Below are positions 18,019 through 27,279 of a stretch of 50,174 nucleotides of DNA, piece after piece. The stretch covers positions 49,249 through 99,422 of the forward strand of contig JALHMM010000013.1 of the NCBI GenBank assembly GCA_022844045.1, read 5' to 3'. The first letter of the stretch is position 1. The number at the start of each line of letters is the position of its first letter. A program made the translations under genes and the position numbers. This DNA is from Reyranellaceae bacterium. GTDB taxonomy: Bacteria > Pseudomonadota > Alphaproteobacteria > Reyranellales > Reyranellaceae. The notes below the pieces were generated by a model, which saw only the letters and a program-made list of their open reading frames with translations, did not search any database and had not been told where the DNA came from.

Positions 18019-18882
18019 TCAATCCAAACGCCGCACTTCCATCGCCTTGCCGGTCGTGCCGTGGTTGACGCCGGCGGTGCGCAGGAAGGGGTTGTCCTTG
18101 CCGGCGCCCCACAAGGCGAGGCCCTGGGCCAGCAGCCCGCCATCGACCTTCAGCACTTCGCCGGTGATGAAGCGCGCGTCGTCGGAGCAGAGGAACGCGG
18201 CGGCGGCGGCGATGTGCGTACCCTCGCCACGCTCCGGCCACGGCTGCCGCGCGAACTGCTGCTCGAACTTCTCCGGCCGGCCGCGATGCACCAGCGGCGT
18301 AGAGATCACCCCCGGCGCGATGGCGTTGACGCGAATGCGGAATGGCGCGAGCTCGGCGGCGACGTTCTCGGTCAGGCTGATCACCGCGGCCTTGGCGGCG
18401 GAATAGGCGTGCGAGCCGCCGCCGCCGACGATGCCGGCGATCGACGCGGTGCTCAGAATTGCGCCACCGCGGCCATGGAACCTCATGGCGATCGAGGCGT
18501 GCTTCATGCCGAGAAAGACGCTGCGCGTGAGCACCGCGAAGGTGTAGTCCCAGCCCTCGACCGTGGTCTCGGCGATCGGACCGAAGGCGCCACCGACACC
18601 GGCGTTGAGATAGGCGATGTCGAGCGTGCCGAAGAGCCTCTGCGCCTCGGCGACCATCGCCGCCGCGTCGCGCTCCTCAGCCACGTCGGTGCGGATGAAA
18701 CCGATGCGCTCGCCCTGGCCGCGAGCGCGCGCCAGCGCCAGGGTTTCCTTGCCATTGTCCTCGTTGAGGTCGGCCACCAGCACCTTGGCGCCCTCGTCGA
18801 GGAAGCGCAGCACGGTGTCGCGACCCATGCCGCTGCCGCCGCCGGTGATGATCGCGACCTTGTCCTGAAGTCTGCCCGCCAC
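18019..18882 (-). CDS. Short-chain dehydrogenase/reductase
   Basis: A classical SDR of 287 residues with cofactor loop TGGGSGMG, NAG motif in LNAGVGGAFG, catalytic Ser in STASIAG, and YSAAK active site. The acidic residue after beta-2 (VADLNED) suggests NAD preference. A GTG start is chosen because GGGAGGA lies 7 nt upstream; an ATG 8 codons earlier lacks any ribosome-binding site. A C-terminal extension of about 30 residues follows the DGG motif. The substrate is unknown. It ends 16 nt from the convergent GST gene. Confidence 0.88.
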   Translation of the reverse strand: MAGRLQDKVAIITGGGSGMGRDTVLRFLDEGAKVLVADLNEDNGKETLALARARGQGERIGFIRTDVAEERDAAAMVAEAQRLFGTLDIAYLNAGVGGAFGPIAETTVEGWDYTFAVLTRSVFLGMKHASIAMRFHGRGGAILSTASIAGIVGGGGSHAYSAAKAAVISLTENVAAELAPFRIRVNAIAPGVISTPLVHRGRPEKFEQQFARQPWPERGEGTHIAAAAAFLCSDDARFITGEVLKVDGGLLAQGLALWGAGKDNPFLRTAGVNHGTTGKAMEVRRLD

Positions 18883-18999
18883 GCGCCGATCCTCCCGCAA
18901 GCTCATTTGTTGCGGCGAGCCTACACGCAGAAAACGCCTCTCGTCCCTGCGAGCGAGAAGCTTCTTCCTGCGTGCTATCGCTTGCCGAACGGGGCGGCG

Positions 19000-19911
19000 T
19001 CAGGCGGCCACGCGCGTGCCGCGCTCGCGACCCTCGAGCATCGGCTTGTGACGCTGAAACAGGTTGATCACCGCATCCATGGCGGCACGCACGCGCGGTA
19101 GGGTGCGCAGGTCGCGATGCACCAGCAGCCATTGCTCCACCACGACGTCTTCGAGGATGCCGCCAACGCGCTGCAAGCGGGTATCGGTATCACCGAGATA
19201 GCAGGGCAGCACGGACAGCCCGGCGCCGTGGCGCACCGCCTCGTGCAGGACCAGCCAGTTGTTGACCCGCGTCGTGGGCTTGGCGCCGTCGAGCAGCGCG
19301 GCGATCCATTTCTGGCCCGGCATGTAGCTGTGATCGTCGTCGAAGCCGACCCAAGGCAACGCGCGCAGCTTCTCCGGTGAAGGCCGACCGACCGTAAGCC
19401 GGTCTGGCGCGGTGTAGATCGCGTAGGCGACGCGGCCGAGCTTGCGCGCGACAATGTCGGCCAGGTCGGGCACCTGCTCGCGGATCATCAGGTCGGCCTC
19501 GCGGCGCGACAGGTTGGCCAGCATATGGCTGGTCACCAGCTCGAACTCGATCTCGGGCAGGCTGGCCCGCAGGCCCGGCACATGGCGCGCCAGCATCGTG
19601 GTCATCGCCTCGCCGGCGGAGATGCGCACCACGCCGCGCGCGGTGTCGGTCAGCCCGGCGCTGCGTCGGCCGATCGATTCAGCGGCGCGCTCCATCATCT
19701 CCGCGTCGTCGAGCAACTCCTCGCCGGCCGAGGTCGGCACGAAACGGTCGGGCAGGCGGTCGAACAGCCGCGCGCCGATGCGTTCCTCCAGCGCATGGAC
19801 TCGGCGCGCCACGGTCGGGTGGCTCACCCCCAGCCGCCTCGCTGCCATGGTTAGGCTGCCCTCGCGGGCGAGGGTGAGGAAAATTCGGAGGTCGTCCCAA
19901 TCGGCGCTCAT
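19000..19911 (-). CDS. LysR-family transcriptional regulator
   Basis: A 303-residue LysR regulator with N-terminal winged helix-turn-helix (DDLRIFLTLAREGSLTMAARRLGVSHPTVARRVHALEERIGARLF) and a periplasmic-binding-like effector domain. The start at MSADWDD overlaps a TGTACA-A4-TGTACA element, so the message is close to leaderless or autoregulated at the start codon; a start 39 codons upstream is rejected as it crosses that element. It is divergent from the DUF1127/ABC-exporter operon, the usual LysR target geometry. The effector is unknown. Confidence 0.9.
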   Translation of the reverse strand: MSADWDDLRIFLTLAREGSLTMAARRLGVSHPTVARRVHALEERIGARLFDRLPDRFVPTSAGEELLDDAEMMERAAESIGRRSAGLTDTARGVVRISAGEAMTTMLARHVPGLRASLPEIEFELVTSHMLANLSRREADLMIREQVPDLADIVARKLGRVAYAIYTAPDRLTVGRPSPEKLRALPWVGFDDDHSYMPGQKWIAALLDGAKPTTRVNNWLVLHEAVRHGAGLSVLPCYLGDTDTRLQRVGGILEDVVVEQWLLVHRDLRTLPRVRAAMDAVINLFQRHKPMLEGRERGTRVAA

Positions 19912-19926
19912 GTACAAAAATGTACA
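19911..19926. promoter_or_regulatory. Double TGTACA operator over the LysR start codon
   Basis: TGTACA-AAAA-TGTACA, each half self-palindromic, begins on the last base of the LysR start codon and lies 80 bp upstream of the DUF1127 start. It is a likely autoregulatory and divergent-promoter operator. Confidence 0.55.
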
Positions 19927-19969
19927 GGAAGTACTCGATCTTGTCGAATGACGAACGACAACGTACGGC

Positions 19970-19976
19970 CTAGTTT
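19970..19976 (+). promoter_or_regulatory. CTAGNNT -10-like element ahead of DUF1127 gene
   Basis: CTAGTTT lies 30 nt before the ATG, in the position of a -10 box (TAGTTT). The same CTAGNNT pattern recurs ahead of four other + strand genes in this window. No strong -35 is visible. Confidence 0.35.
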
Positions 19977-20006
19977 TGATCTCGAAGACGCTCGAGGAGT
20001 TGATCC

Positions 20007-20207
20007 ATGGCCTTCCTGACCGACACACTGCGTGCCGATCGTTGGGAATTCGATCTGCCGCGAACCCTGTATGGTGCGGTTCGTCATCGCCTGGAATTAG
20101 CCCGTTCGCGCGTCGCTCTCCTGGAGTTGGACGCGCGATTGCTGGCCGATGTCGGGCTGGATCGCGCGGCGGCCAAGGCCGAGGCCGACAAAGGGTTCTG
20201 GAGCTGA
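20007..20207 (+). CDS. DUF1127 small protein
   Basis: The 66-residue protein ends with the DUF1127 pattern: RVALLELDARLLADVGLDRAAA then KGFW, an Arg-rich helix followed by the L-D-x-x-L-x-D-[IV]-G-L signature. Studied DUF1127 proteins (for example CcaF1 in Rhodobacter) bind RNA and affect stress, phosphate or sRNA metabolism; the role here is inferred only from family. GAGGAG lies about 8 nt upstream. Only 3 nt separate it from the giant ABC exporter, so the two are coupled, an unusual pairing. Confidence 0.88.
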   Translation: MAFLTDTLRADRWEFDLPRTLYGAVRHRLELARSRVALLELDARLLADVGLDRAAAKAEADKGFWS

Positions 20208-20210
20208 GCC

Positions 20211-23200
20211 ATGCACGTCGAACAACGCCTTTTCAGTTTCACCTCGGGTGTCCGTGGCCGGATCGCCTGGGCGGTAGCGGTCGGTCTGGCGGCAGTGGCG
20301 GCTGGCGTGGCGCGCTTGGCGCTGCTGGGCTGGCTGATCGCCGAGATCTTCGCCGGCAAGGGCCTCGACGCGCTGCTGTGGCCGATCGCGGCGGTCGCGC
20401 TGGTGATGGTGCTGCGCGGCGCGCTGGAACACACGCGCACGATGGTGGCGCACGAGACTGCGGCGCGGGTGCAGCGCAAGCTCCGGCGCGCGATCTTCGA
20501 TCGCATCGCCGCGCTCGGGCCGGCGGCGGTGGCGCGGCGACGCTCGGGCGCGCTCACCCTGTCGCTGGTCGACGGCGTCGAGCAGCTCGAGGTCTATTTC
20601 GGCCAGTTCCTGCCGCAGTTCCTGATCGCGCTGCTGACGCCGCCGCTGATCTTCATCGCCGTCGCCTTCATCGACCTGCCGGTGGCGCTGGTGACGCTCG
20701 CCTTCGCGCTGCTAGCGTTGTTCGCGCCGGCACTGTGGCACAAGAAGGATACGCAGGCCTCGCTCAACCGGCAGCGCGCCTATGCCGCCTTCGCCGCCGA
20801 CTTCCTCGATTCGATCCAGGGCCTGGCGACGCTCAAGGCCTTCGGCCAGAGCGGCGCGCGCGCCGATCGTCTGGCCGAACGCGCGCGCGAGCTGTTCCGC
20901 CGCACCATGTGGGTGCTGGCGACCAATTCCGCGGCGCGCGGCATCACCGACACCGCGATCGCCTGCGGCGCGGCTGCCGCGCTGGCGCTGGGCGCCTGGC
21001 GGGTCGAGAACGGCGCCCTGTCGATCGCCGGCCTGCTGGTGACCCTGATGCTGGGCATCGAGGTCTATCGGCCAATGCGCGAGCTGCGCTCGGTGCTGCA
21101 CCAGGGCATGGTCGGCATGTCGGCCGCTCAGGGCATCTACGCCATTCTCGATGATCAGCCCTCGGTGACCGACGCACCGCCGGCCACGCTGACCGCGCCA
21201 CTGACGCCGGCGATCGCCTTCGAGGATGTGCGCTTCCGCTATCCCGGCAGCCCGCGCATCGTGCATGACGGGCTGAGCTTCAGGGCCGATGCCGGCGAGC
21301 GCATCGGCATTGTCGGTCCCTCGGGCGGCGGCAAGTCGTCGATCGTGCGGCTGCTGCTACGCTTTCACGATCCGGAGTCCGGCCGCATCACTATCGGCGG
21401 CCATGACCTGCGGGCGCTGTCCTTCGCGCAGATCCGCTCGATGATCTCAGTCGTGAACCAGGACACGTTCCTGTTCCACGGCACGGTCGAGGATAACGTC
21501 CGCATGGGCCGCGCCGACGCGACCCACGCTCAGGTCGAGGCCGCGGCGCGCGCCGCCAACATCCATGATTTCGTCATGGGTCTGCCCAACGGCTACGCCA
21601 CCGTGGTTGGCGAGAAGGGCATCAAGCTCTCCGGTGGCCAGCGCCAGCGTGTCGCCATCGCGCGTGCCCTGCTGCGCGATACGCCGATCCTGGTGCTCGA
21701 CGAGGCGCTGTCGGCGGTCGACGCCGAGAACGAGGCGGTGATCCAGGAGGCGCTCGACCTGCTGATGCGGGGACGCACGACTCTCGTCTTGGCGCATCGC
21801 CTATCCAGTGTCATCGGCTGCGATCGCATCCTCGTGCTCGATGGCGGCAAGGTGGCCGAGAGCGGTCCGCACGAGCTGCTGATGCGCAAGGGCGGCGTCT
21901 ACGCCACCTTGATGGCCGAGCAGGCGCGCGAGCGTCAGGCTCAGGAGCAGGCGCCGGTCGCACGCGAGGAGCGCGCCGAGGAGCCGGTCACCGAACGCGC
22001 GGTGGCGTTCAAGGCGGCGCAGACCGAGGGCATCCTGCGCGCCGAGGGGCTGGGCTGGTTCCGCCTCACCGTCGAGCTGATGAAGATGATCCTGCCGTGG
22101 AAGGGCAAGCTCGGCCTGACCTTCACCTTCGGCGTGCTGCGCGTGATCGCGTTCATCGGCGTCGGCGTGCTGGGCGCGCTGGCGGTGCAGGCGCTGAAGA
22201 ACGGCCAACCCTATGCGCCGTATCTCTGGGCGCTGGCCGTCGTCGCGCCGCTGTCGGGCCTGCTGCACTGGCTGGAATCCTGGCTGGCGCATGACATGGC
22301 CTTCCGCCTGCTGGCGGAGATGCGTATCGCCACCTTCCGCAAGCTCGACGCGCTGGCGCCGGCCTATCTGACGCGGCGGCGCACCGGCGATCTGATGTCG
22401 CTGGCGACACACGATATCGAGCTGGTCGAGTACTTCTTCGCCCACACCGTGGCGCCGGCCTTCGTCGCCATCCTGGTGCCCGCCGCGGTGCTGATCGTGC
22501 TGGGCCAAACCAGTGGCTGGATCGTGCTGGCGCTGCTGCCGTTCCTGATCGCCGTGGGCCTCAGCCCGTTCCTGATGCGCAAGCGCGTCGATCGGCTGGG
22601 CTCGCGCGCCCGCGAAGCGGCCGGTGAACTCGGCGCCTTCGCGGTCGACTCGGTGCAGGGCCTGGGCGAGATCGTCGCCTTTCAGCAGGAGAAGATCAGG
22701 GGCGACAAGCTCGATGCGCTGACCGCGCGCCATGCCGGCCTGCGCCTGCCGTTCTTCCGTGAGCTCACCCTGCAGAGCAGCCTGACCGAGATCTTCACTG
22801 GCCTCGGCGGCCTCGCCGTGGTCGCCGCCGGCGCGTGGCTCGCCTCGCGCGGCGCCATCGATCCGTCGGTGCTGCCGCTGCTGGCCCTGCTGGCGATGGC
22901 GGCGTTCTTGCCGGTATCGGAGATCGCCCATGTCGGCCGGCAGCTCGCCGACACGATGGGCTCGACGCGCCGTGTCTATGCGCTGGACAACGAGCCGGTG
23001 CCGGTGACCGATGGCAAGGGTGTGCCGGCGCGGCCCGGCGCAGCGGCGCTCGCACTGGAGAATGTGCACTTCACCTATCCCGGCCACGAGCGCGCGGCGC
23101 TGCACGACGTGAGCTTCGCGGTGCCCGCCGGCAAGACGGTGGCGCTGGTCGGCATGTCCGGTGCGGGCAAGACGACCACGGCGCAGCTGTTGATGCGCTT

Positions 23201-23792
23201 CTGGGATCCCGATCAGGGCCGCATCACGGTCAACGGATCGGACCTGCGGGACTGGAAGCTGGATGACCTGCGCCGCAACATCGCGCTCGTCGCCCAGGAC
23301 ACCTACCTGTTCAACGATACCCTGCGCGCCAATATCCTGATCGCGCGGCCCGATGCCAGCGAGGCCGATCTGCTGGCCGCGGTCGAGCATGCGTCGCTGG
23401 GCGATCTGGTCGCGGCGTTGCCCGAGGGGCTCGACGCCCCGGTCGGCGAGCGCGGCACCAGCCTCTCGGGCGGCCAGCGCCAGCGTGTGGCCATCGCGCG
23501 CGCCTTCCTGAAGGACGCGCCGGTGCTGATCCTCGACGAGGCGACGTCGCATCTCGACGCGGTCAACGAGCAGGCGGTGCGCGGCGCGCTGGACCGGCTG
23601 AAGGCCGACCGCACCACCATCGTCATCGCCCACCGCCTGTCGACGGTGCGCGACGCCGATCTGATCGTCGCCATGGACGAGGGCAGGGTGGTCGAAACCG
23701 GCGACCACGCCAGCCTGATCGCAAAGGGCGGGCTCTACGCCCAGCTGGTGTCGCGGCAGATGGCCGGCCCGATGGCGGTGGCGGCGCAGTGA
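20211..23792 (+). CDS. Fused CydD-CydC-like ABC exporter (two TMD-NBD halves in one chain)
   Basis: This 1193-residue protein is two complete ABC-exporter halves in tandem. Half 1 has TM helices to about residue 300, Walker A GPSGGGKSS at 369, signature LSGGQRQR at 473 and Walker B ILVLDEA at about 493. A charged, Glu/Arg-rich linker (about 570-610) follows. Half 2 has TM helices at about 620-900, Walker A GMSGAGKTT at 981, signature LSGGQRQR at 1085 and Walker B VLILDEATSHLD. Both ATP sites look catalytically complete. Architecture resembles CydDC, which exports cysteine and glutathione (or handles heme) for cytochrome bd assembly, but no cydAB is near, so a general lipid/drug exporter is also possible. 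GGAG precedes the start. Confidence 0.88.
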   Translation: MHVEQRLFSFTSGVRGRIAWAVAVGLAAVAAGVARLALLGWLIAEIFAGKGLDALLWPIAAVALVMVLRGALEHTRTMVAHETAARVQRKLRRAIFDRIAALGPAAVARRRSGALTLSLVDGVEQLEVYFGQFLPQFLIALLTPPLIFIAVAFIDLPVALVTLAFALLALFAPALWHKKDTQASLNRQRAYAAFAADFLDSIQGLATLKAFGQSGARADRLAERARELFRRTMWVLATNSAARGITDTAIACGAAAALALGAWRVENGALSIAGLLVTLMLGIEVYRPMRELRSVLHQGMVGMSAAQGIYAILDDQPSVTDAPPATLTAPLTPAIAFEDVRFRYPGSPRIVHDGLSFRADAGERIGIVGPSGGGKSSIVRLLLRFHDPESGRITIGGHDLRALSFAQIRSMISVVNQDTFLFHGTVEDNVRMGRADATHAQVEAAARAANIHDFVMGLPNGYATVVGEKGIKLSGGQRQRVAIARALLRDTPILVLDEALSAVDAENEAVIQEALDLLMRGRTTLVLAHRLSSVIGCDRILVLDGGKVAESGPHELLMRKGGVYATLMAEQARERQAQEQAPVAREERAEEPVTERAVAFKAAQTEGILRAEGLGWFRLTVELMKMILPWKGKLGLTFTFGVLRVIAFIGVGVLGALAVQALKNGQPYAPYLWALAVVAPLSGLLHWLESWLAHDMAFRLLAEMRIATFRKLDALAPAYLTRRRTGDLMSLATHDIELVEYFFAHTVAPAFVAILVPAAVLIVLGQTSGWIVLALLPFLIAVGLSPFLMRKRVDRLGSRAREAAGELGAFAVDSVQGLGEIVAFQQEKIRGDKLDALTARHAGLRLPFFRELTLQSSLTEIFTGLGGLAVVAAGAWLASRGAIDPSVLPLLALLAMAAFLPVSEIAHVGRQLADTMGSTRRVYALDNEPVPVTDGKGVPARPGAAALALENVHFTYPGHERAALHDVSFAVPAGKTVALVGMSGAGKTTTAQLLMRFWDPDQGRITVNGSDLRDWKLDDLRRNIALVAQDTYLFNDTLRANILIARPDASEADLLAAVEHASLGDLVAALPEGLDAPVGERGTSLSGGQRQRVAIARAFLKDAPVLILDEATSHLDAVNEQAVRGALDRLKADRTTIVIAHRLSTVRDADLIVAMDEGRVVETGDHASLIAKGGLYAQLVSRQMAGPMAVAAQ

Positions 23793-23793
23793 C

Positions 23794-24018
23794 TTAGCGT
23801 TGCCAGCGGGGCGGCAGGGCGGGCGTCGAGGGAGTCGCTGGGATCACGGTACGCGTGCCGTCGGGATTGCGCAGGACGATGTCGTTCTCGCGCCGTATGA
23901 TCACGGTCGTGCCACTGGGCTGCCGATAGACCTGGATGCGCTCGCGCGGCGCCGGATCGGCGGCGATCGACTCGCCGGCCGCGAGCGTGAGGCAGAAGAT
24001 CAGCGCCATCCATCGCAT
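23794..24018 (-). CDS. Small exported hypothetical protein
   Basis: The 74-residue protein has a plausible signal peptide (MRWMALIFCLTLAAGESIAA, cut near residue 20) and a short mature part rich in Arg/Thr/Pro with two short beta strands (RIQVYRQPSGTTVIIRRENDIVLRNPDGTRTVIP). It begins at one of two in-frame ATGs (24018 or 24009); no clear Shine-Dalgarno. Its stop is one base from the stop of the convergent exporter gene. No family recognised. Confidence 0.55.
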   Translation of the reverse strand: MRWMALIFCLTLAAGESIAADPAPRERIQVYRQPSGTTVIIRRENDIVLRNPDGTRTVIPATPSTPALPPRWQR

Positions 24019-24038
24019 GCGGCGATCATAGCACCGTA

Positions 24039-24923
24039 TCAGCCAAGGCGCTTCAGCGCCTTGATCACTTCTCGCAGGCCGCGCCCGAGCACCTTGTCGC
24101 GCCGCATCACCAGGGCGAGCTTGCGGCTGAGCCGCGGCAACAGCGTGTGCGTCGTGACGGCGAGGCGCTCGCCGCGCCTGCGCATCGCCGTGCCGGGCAA
24201 TATCGCCACGCCTAGCCCGGCCGCCACCAGCTCCTTGATCGCCTCGACATTGCCGAGATCCATCACCGGCGTGGGATGCACGCCAGCACGGGCGAACCAG
24301 GAATCGGCCAGCCGCCGCGTGTTGCCGGCCGTCTCGTAGAGGATCAGCGGGCGCGTCGCGAGCAAAGCGGGCGTCACGGTCTTCGGCAGAGGTTCACCCT
24401 CGGAAGACGTGATGGCGACAAAATCGTCGTCGAGCAGCGGCGTGATGGCGAAGGCGCGCCCCGGCGCCGGCAGCGTCACCAGGCCGATATCGACCGTATT
24501 GGCCTCGAGTTCCCGCAGCACGTCGACGGTATTCTGCGACGTCACGGTGATCTCGATCGACGGAAACCGCCGACGCAAATCGCGCAGGATCGGCGGCAGG
24601 AGATAGATGCTGGCCGTGGCGCCGGTGCCGATACGCACGCGGCCCAGCGCGGCGTCGCCTTGCGTCGCGAGGTCGTCGAGCGCGGCGTTCACCGCCTCCT
24701 CGATCCGGGCGGCATGCGCCAGCAGCCGCTTGCCGCCTTCGGTTGCCATCGTCCGCTTGCCGACGCGCTCGACCAGCCGCACGCCCAGCCGCTTCTCGAG
24801 CTGGCGCACCTGCAGGCTCACCGCCGGCTGGCTGATGCCCAGACGGTCGGCAGCGGCGGAGAACCCGCCGAGCTCAATAACGCGGCGGAACGTGTTCAGC
24901 TGGTCAAGGCGAAGGTCGCGCAT
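24039..24923 (-). CDS. LysR-family transcriptional regulator
   Basis: A 294-residue CysB/CbbR-like LysR regulator: HTH in DQLNTFRRVIELGGFSAAADRLGISQPAVSLQVRQLEKRLGVRL, then the substrate-binding domain with ELEANTVDIGLVTLP and ELVAAGLGVAILPG. The start MRDLRLDQL has no obvious ribosome-binding site. It is divergent from the TauD-like dioxygenase gene with 60 bp between starts, so that gene is its probable target. An upstream in-frame start that would run through the dioxygenase gene is rejected. Confidence 0.9.
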   Translation of the reverse strand: MRDLRLDQLNTFRRVIELGGFSAAADRLGISQPAVSLQVRQLEKRLGVRLVERVGKRTMATEGGKRLLAHAARIEEAVNAALDDLATQGDAALGRVRIGTGATASIYLLPPILRDLRRRFPSIEITVTSQNTVDVLRELEANTVDIGLVTLPAPGRAFAITPLLDDDFVAITSSEGEPLPKTVTPALLATRPLILYETAGNTRRLADSWFARAGVHPTPVMDLGNVEAIKELVAAGLGVAILPGTAMRRRGERLAVTTHTLLPRLSRKLALVMRRDKVLGRGLREVIKALKRLG

Positions 24924-24983
24924 ACCAAAGAATTGCTTATGATCGGTATTACCCGCAACAGCTTCCTTTATAGGAGAAGCAGT

Positions 24984-26087
24984 ATGACCATGACGCATCG
25001 CCCCAGGGAGATGCCCATGCCCGCGATGAATCCGACACCGATCGGTGGCCCGTCGGCCTGGTTCGCCAGCGACTATCAGGATCGCGACGACTGGATGCTC
25101 CGGTTGACCGACGCCGACCGGGCCGAGATCGACGAGGCTGTGCGGGGCAGCCGGGCGCTCGATATCCAGGCGATCGGCCGCGACGATTTCGCGTTGCCCG
25201 GGCTGGCGGCGCGTCTGCGGACGCTGCGGGCACGGGTGAAAGACGGCGCGGCCTTCGGCTACGTGCGCGGCATTCCGGTCGAACGCTACGACCGCGAGAC
25301 GCAGTTGCGCGTCTACTGGGGCTTGTCGCGGCACCTCGGCGATCCAGTACCGCAGAACCGCAACGGCCACATGATCGCCCATGTGATCGATGTCGGGGAT
25401 CGGCCTGATGACGTCAATCGCCGTTTGACGCAGAGCAATGCCGAGCTCGCCTTCCACTCCGATTCCTGTGACGTCGTCGGGCTGCTCTGCGTACGCGCGG
25501 CGATGCGCGGCGGCACCAGCGCGATCGTCAGCGCCATCGCCGTGCATGACGAGATGCTGCGTCGCGACGCGAATCTATGCGCGGCGCTCTACGAGCCCAT
25601 CGTGCTCGATCGACGCGGCGAGGTGCCGCCGGGCAAGACCCCGTGGTTCGAGATGCCGGTCTTCACCCGGCACAACGGGCAGTTCAACGGCTATGGGCCG
25701 CTGCCGCAGTACATCGAATCAAGCCAGCGCTTCGCCGATGCCCCGCGGCTGACAGCGCGGCAGCGCGCAGCGATCGACCTGTTCTACGCGATCTGCGCCG
25801 ACGAGCGGTTCTGCCTGCGTATCCCGTTTGAGCCTGGCGACATCCAGTTCCTGCAGAACCACCTGATCTTCCATTCCCGCACCGCCTACGAGGATTGGCC
25901 GGGCGGGCAGCGCAAGCGCCACCTGATCCGCATGTGGCTGTCGCTGCCCGACGGACGCGAACTGCCGCCCGTCTTCCTCAACAAGTGGACCAACATCACG
26001 CGCGGCGCGCGCCGCGGCGGCGCCGTCGTCGCCGAGGGCAAGGCGCCGATGATTCCGTTCGAGCCGGAGATGCCGGCCTACGCCTAG
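24984..26087 (+). CDS. TauD/TfdA-family Fe(II)/2-oxoglutarate dioxygenase
   Basis: The 367-residue protein has the jelly-roll dioxygenase facial triad: His158 and Asp160 in FHSDSCD and distal His297 in IFHSRTAYED, with Arg316 in RHLIRMWLS placed to bind 2-oxoglutarate. QNRNGHMIAHV and GDIQFLQNH are typical of the clavaminate-synthase-like/TauD group that hydroxylates small acids or opens C-S, C-O or C-P bonds. The start is set by GGAG 8 nt upstream. Likely controlled by the divergent LysR. The substrate is unknown; absence of a transporter nearby argues against classic taurine uptake. Confidence 0.88.
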   Translation: MTMTHRPREMPMPAMNPTPIGGPSAWFASDYQDRDDWMLRLTDADRAEIDEAVRGSRALDIQAIGRDDFALPGLAARLRTLRARVKDGAAFGYVRGIPVERYDRETQLRVYWGLSRHLGDPVPQNRNGHMIAHVIDVGDRPDDVNRRLTQSNAELAFHSDSCDVVGLLCVRAAMRGGTSAIVSAIAVHDEMLRRDANLCAALYEPIVLDRRGEVPPGKTPWFEMPVFTRHNGQFNGYGPLPQYIESSQRFADAPRLTARQRAAIDLFYAICADERFCLRIPFEPGDIQFLQNHLIFHSRTAYEDWPGGQRKRHLIRMWLSLPDGRELPPVFLNKWTNITRGARRGGAVVAEGKAPMIPFEPEMPAYA

Positions 26088-26097
26088 CGCCGGATGG

Positions 26098-27279
26098 CTA
26101 CGCGGTGTTACGGCGATGCGCCGTCGCCAGAGCCTGGTCGAGGTCGGCGAACAAATCTTCCTTGGCCTCGATACCAACACTCAGGCGCAGTAGATCGGCC
26201 GGTGCCGGCGTGCCGGCGCCCTCGACGCTGGCGCGATGCTCGATCAGGCTCTCGACGCCACCCAGCGAGGTGGCGCGCTTCCACAGCCCGACCTGGGCGG
26301 CGACGGCGATGGCGGCGGCTTCACCGGTGAGCTTCAGCGCCGCGTCGCCCTTTACCCGGATCGACATCATCGCGCCGAACCCGCCGCTCATCTGCCGCGC
26401 GGCGACGTCGTGGCCGGCGAAGTCCGGCAGGCCGGGGAACAGCACCGCCTCGATCAGCGGATGGGCCGCGAGCTTTCGCGCCAGCCACTGCGCGTTCTCG
26501 GCGGCGGTGCGCACGCGTGGGAACAGGGTGCGCATGCCGCGCAGCAACAAGTAGGACTCGAGCGCGCCCAGGATCGTGCCGAGTTGGGCGCGGATCAGGC
26601 GGATGCGCTTCCAATGATCGTCGTCGCGCGCGCCGACCAGCGCGCCGGCCATCGCGTCGCTGTGGCCGGCGAGGTACTTGGTGGCGGCGTGCATCACCAG
26701 GTCGGCACCGTGCTCGATCGGCCGGGTGAAAACCGGCGTCGCGCAGGTCGAGTCGACGGCGAGCAGGGCGCCGGCATCGTGGGCGATCTTGGCACAGGCG
26801 GCGATATCCGAGATGCACCACAGCGGGTTAGCCGGCGTCTCCAGCCAGATCATCTTCGTCTTGCCAGGCTTCACCGCGTGGCGTACCGCCTCGACGGAAT
26901 CGGCATCGACGAACTCGACGACCAGCCCCCAGTGCGTCGCGAAATTCAGCAGCCAATTGCGCAGCGACCAGTACATGACCTTCGGCGCGATCACATGGTC
27001 GCCCGGCGCCAACGCCAGAAAGCACGCGGTCGCCGCGCTCATGCCCGAGGAGAACACCAGCGCCGCCGCGCCGCCCTCGAGTTTCGCGAGCAGTTCCTCG
27101 GGTTGGTTGTAGTTCGGCGAGTCGGCGCGGCTATAGATGCGGCCCGATCGATACTGGTTGTCGGGATCGCGCAGATAAGTGGTGGCGAGATGGATCGGCG
27201 GCACTACCGCGCGCGTCGTCTCGTCGACCCAGCCCAGCGCCTGGGCGGCCAGCGTTTCCGGCGAAAGGGGCGGCTTCAC
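26098..27279 (-). CDS. Cys/Met-metabolism PLP-dependent enzyme (cystathionine gamma-synthase/lyase-like)
   Basis: This 393-residue fold-type I PLP enzyme of the MetB/MetC/MetZ family has [23 protein letters not shown] near the N-terminus, the SSGMSA phosphate loop, the DSTCATPVF segment and the PLP lysine K201 in [12 protein letters not shown]. It should catalyse beta/gamma elimination or replacement on cysteine or homoserine derivatives; the exact reaction cannot be fixed by eye. It starts with GTG overlapping the trpG TGA by 4 nt, so it is translationally coupled to trpG, an uncommon partner. The convergent dioxygenase gene ends 10 nt away. Confidence 0.88.
   Translation of the reverse strand: MKPPLSPETLAAQALGWVDETTRAVVPPIHLATTYLRDPDNQYRSGRIYSRADSPNYNQPEELLAKLEGGAAALVFSSGMSAATACFLALAPGDHVIAPKVMYWSLRNWLLNFATHWGLVVEFVDADSVEAVRHAVKPGKTKMIWLETPANPLWCISDIAACAKIAHDAGALLAVDSTCATPVFTRPIEHGADLVMHAATKYLAGHSDAMAGALVGARDDDHWKRIRLIRAQLGTILGALESYLLLRGMRTLFPRVRTAAENAQWLARKLAAHPLIEAVLFPGLPDFAGHDVAARQMSGGFGAMMSIRVKGDAALKLTGEAAAIAVAAQVGLWKRATSLGGVESLIEHRASVEGAGTPAPADLLRLSVGIEAKEDLFADLDQALATAHRRNTA

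Noticed and set aside
21801..23708. 635-codon open frame opposite the ABC exporter
   Set aside because: Antisense shadow of the second exporter half; Asp/His/Arg/Gln-rich with no domain, and the exporter has both ATPase motif sets intact.
24276..24983. Upstream in-frame extension of the dioxygenase gene
   Set aside because: It runs through the divergent LysR gene in a shadow frame; the ATG at 24984 has a GGAG site and gives a normal family N-terminus.
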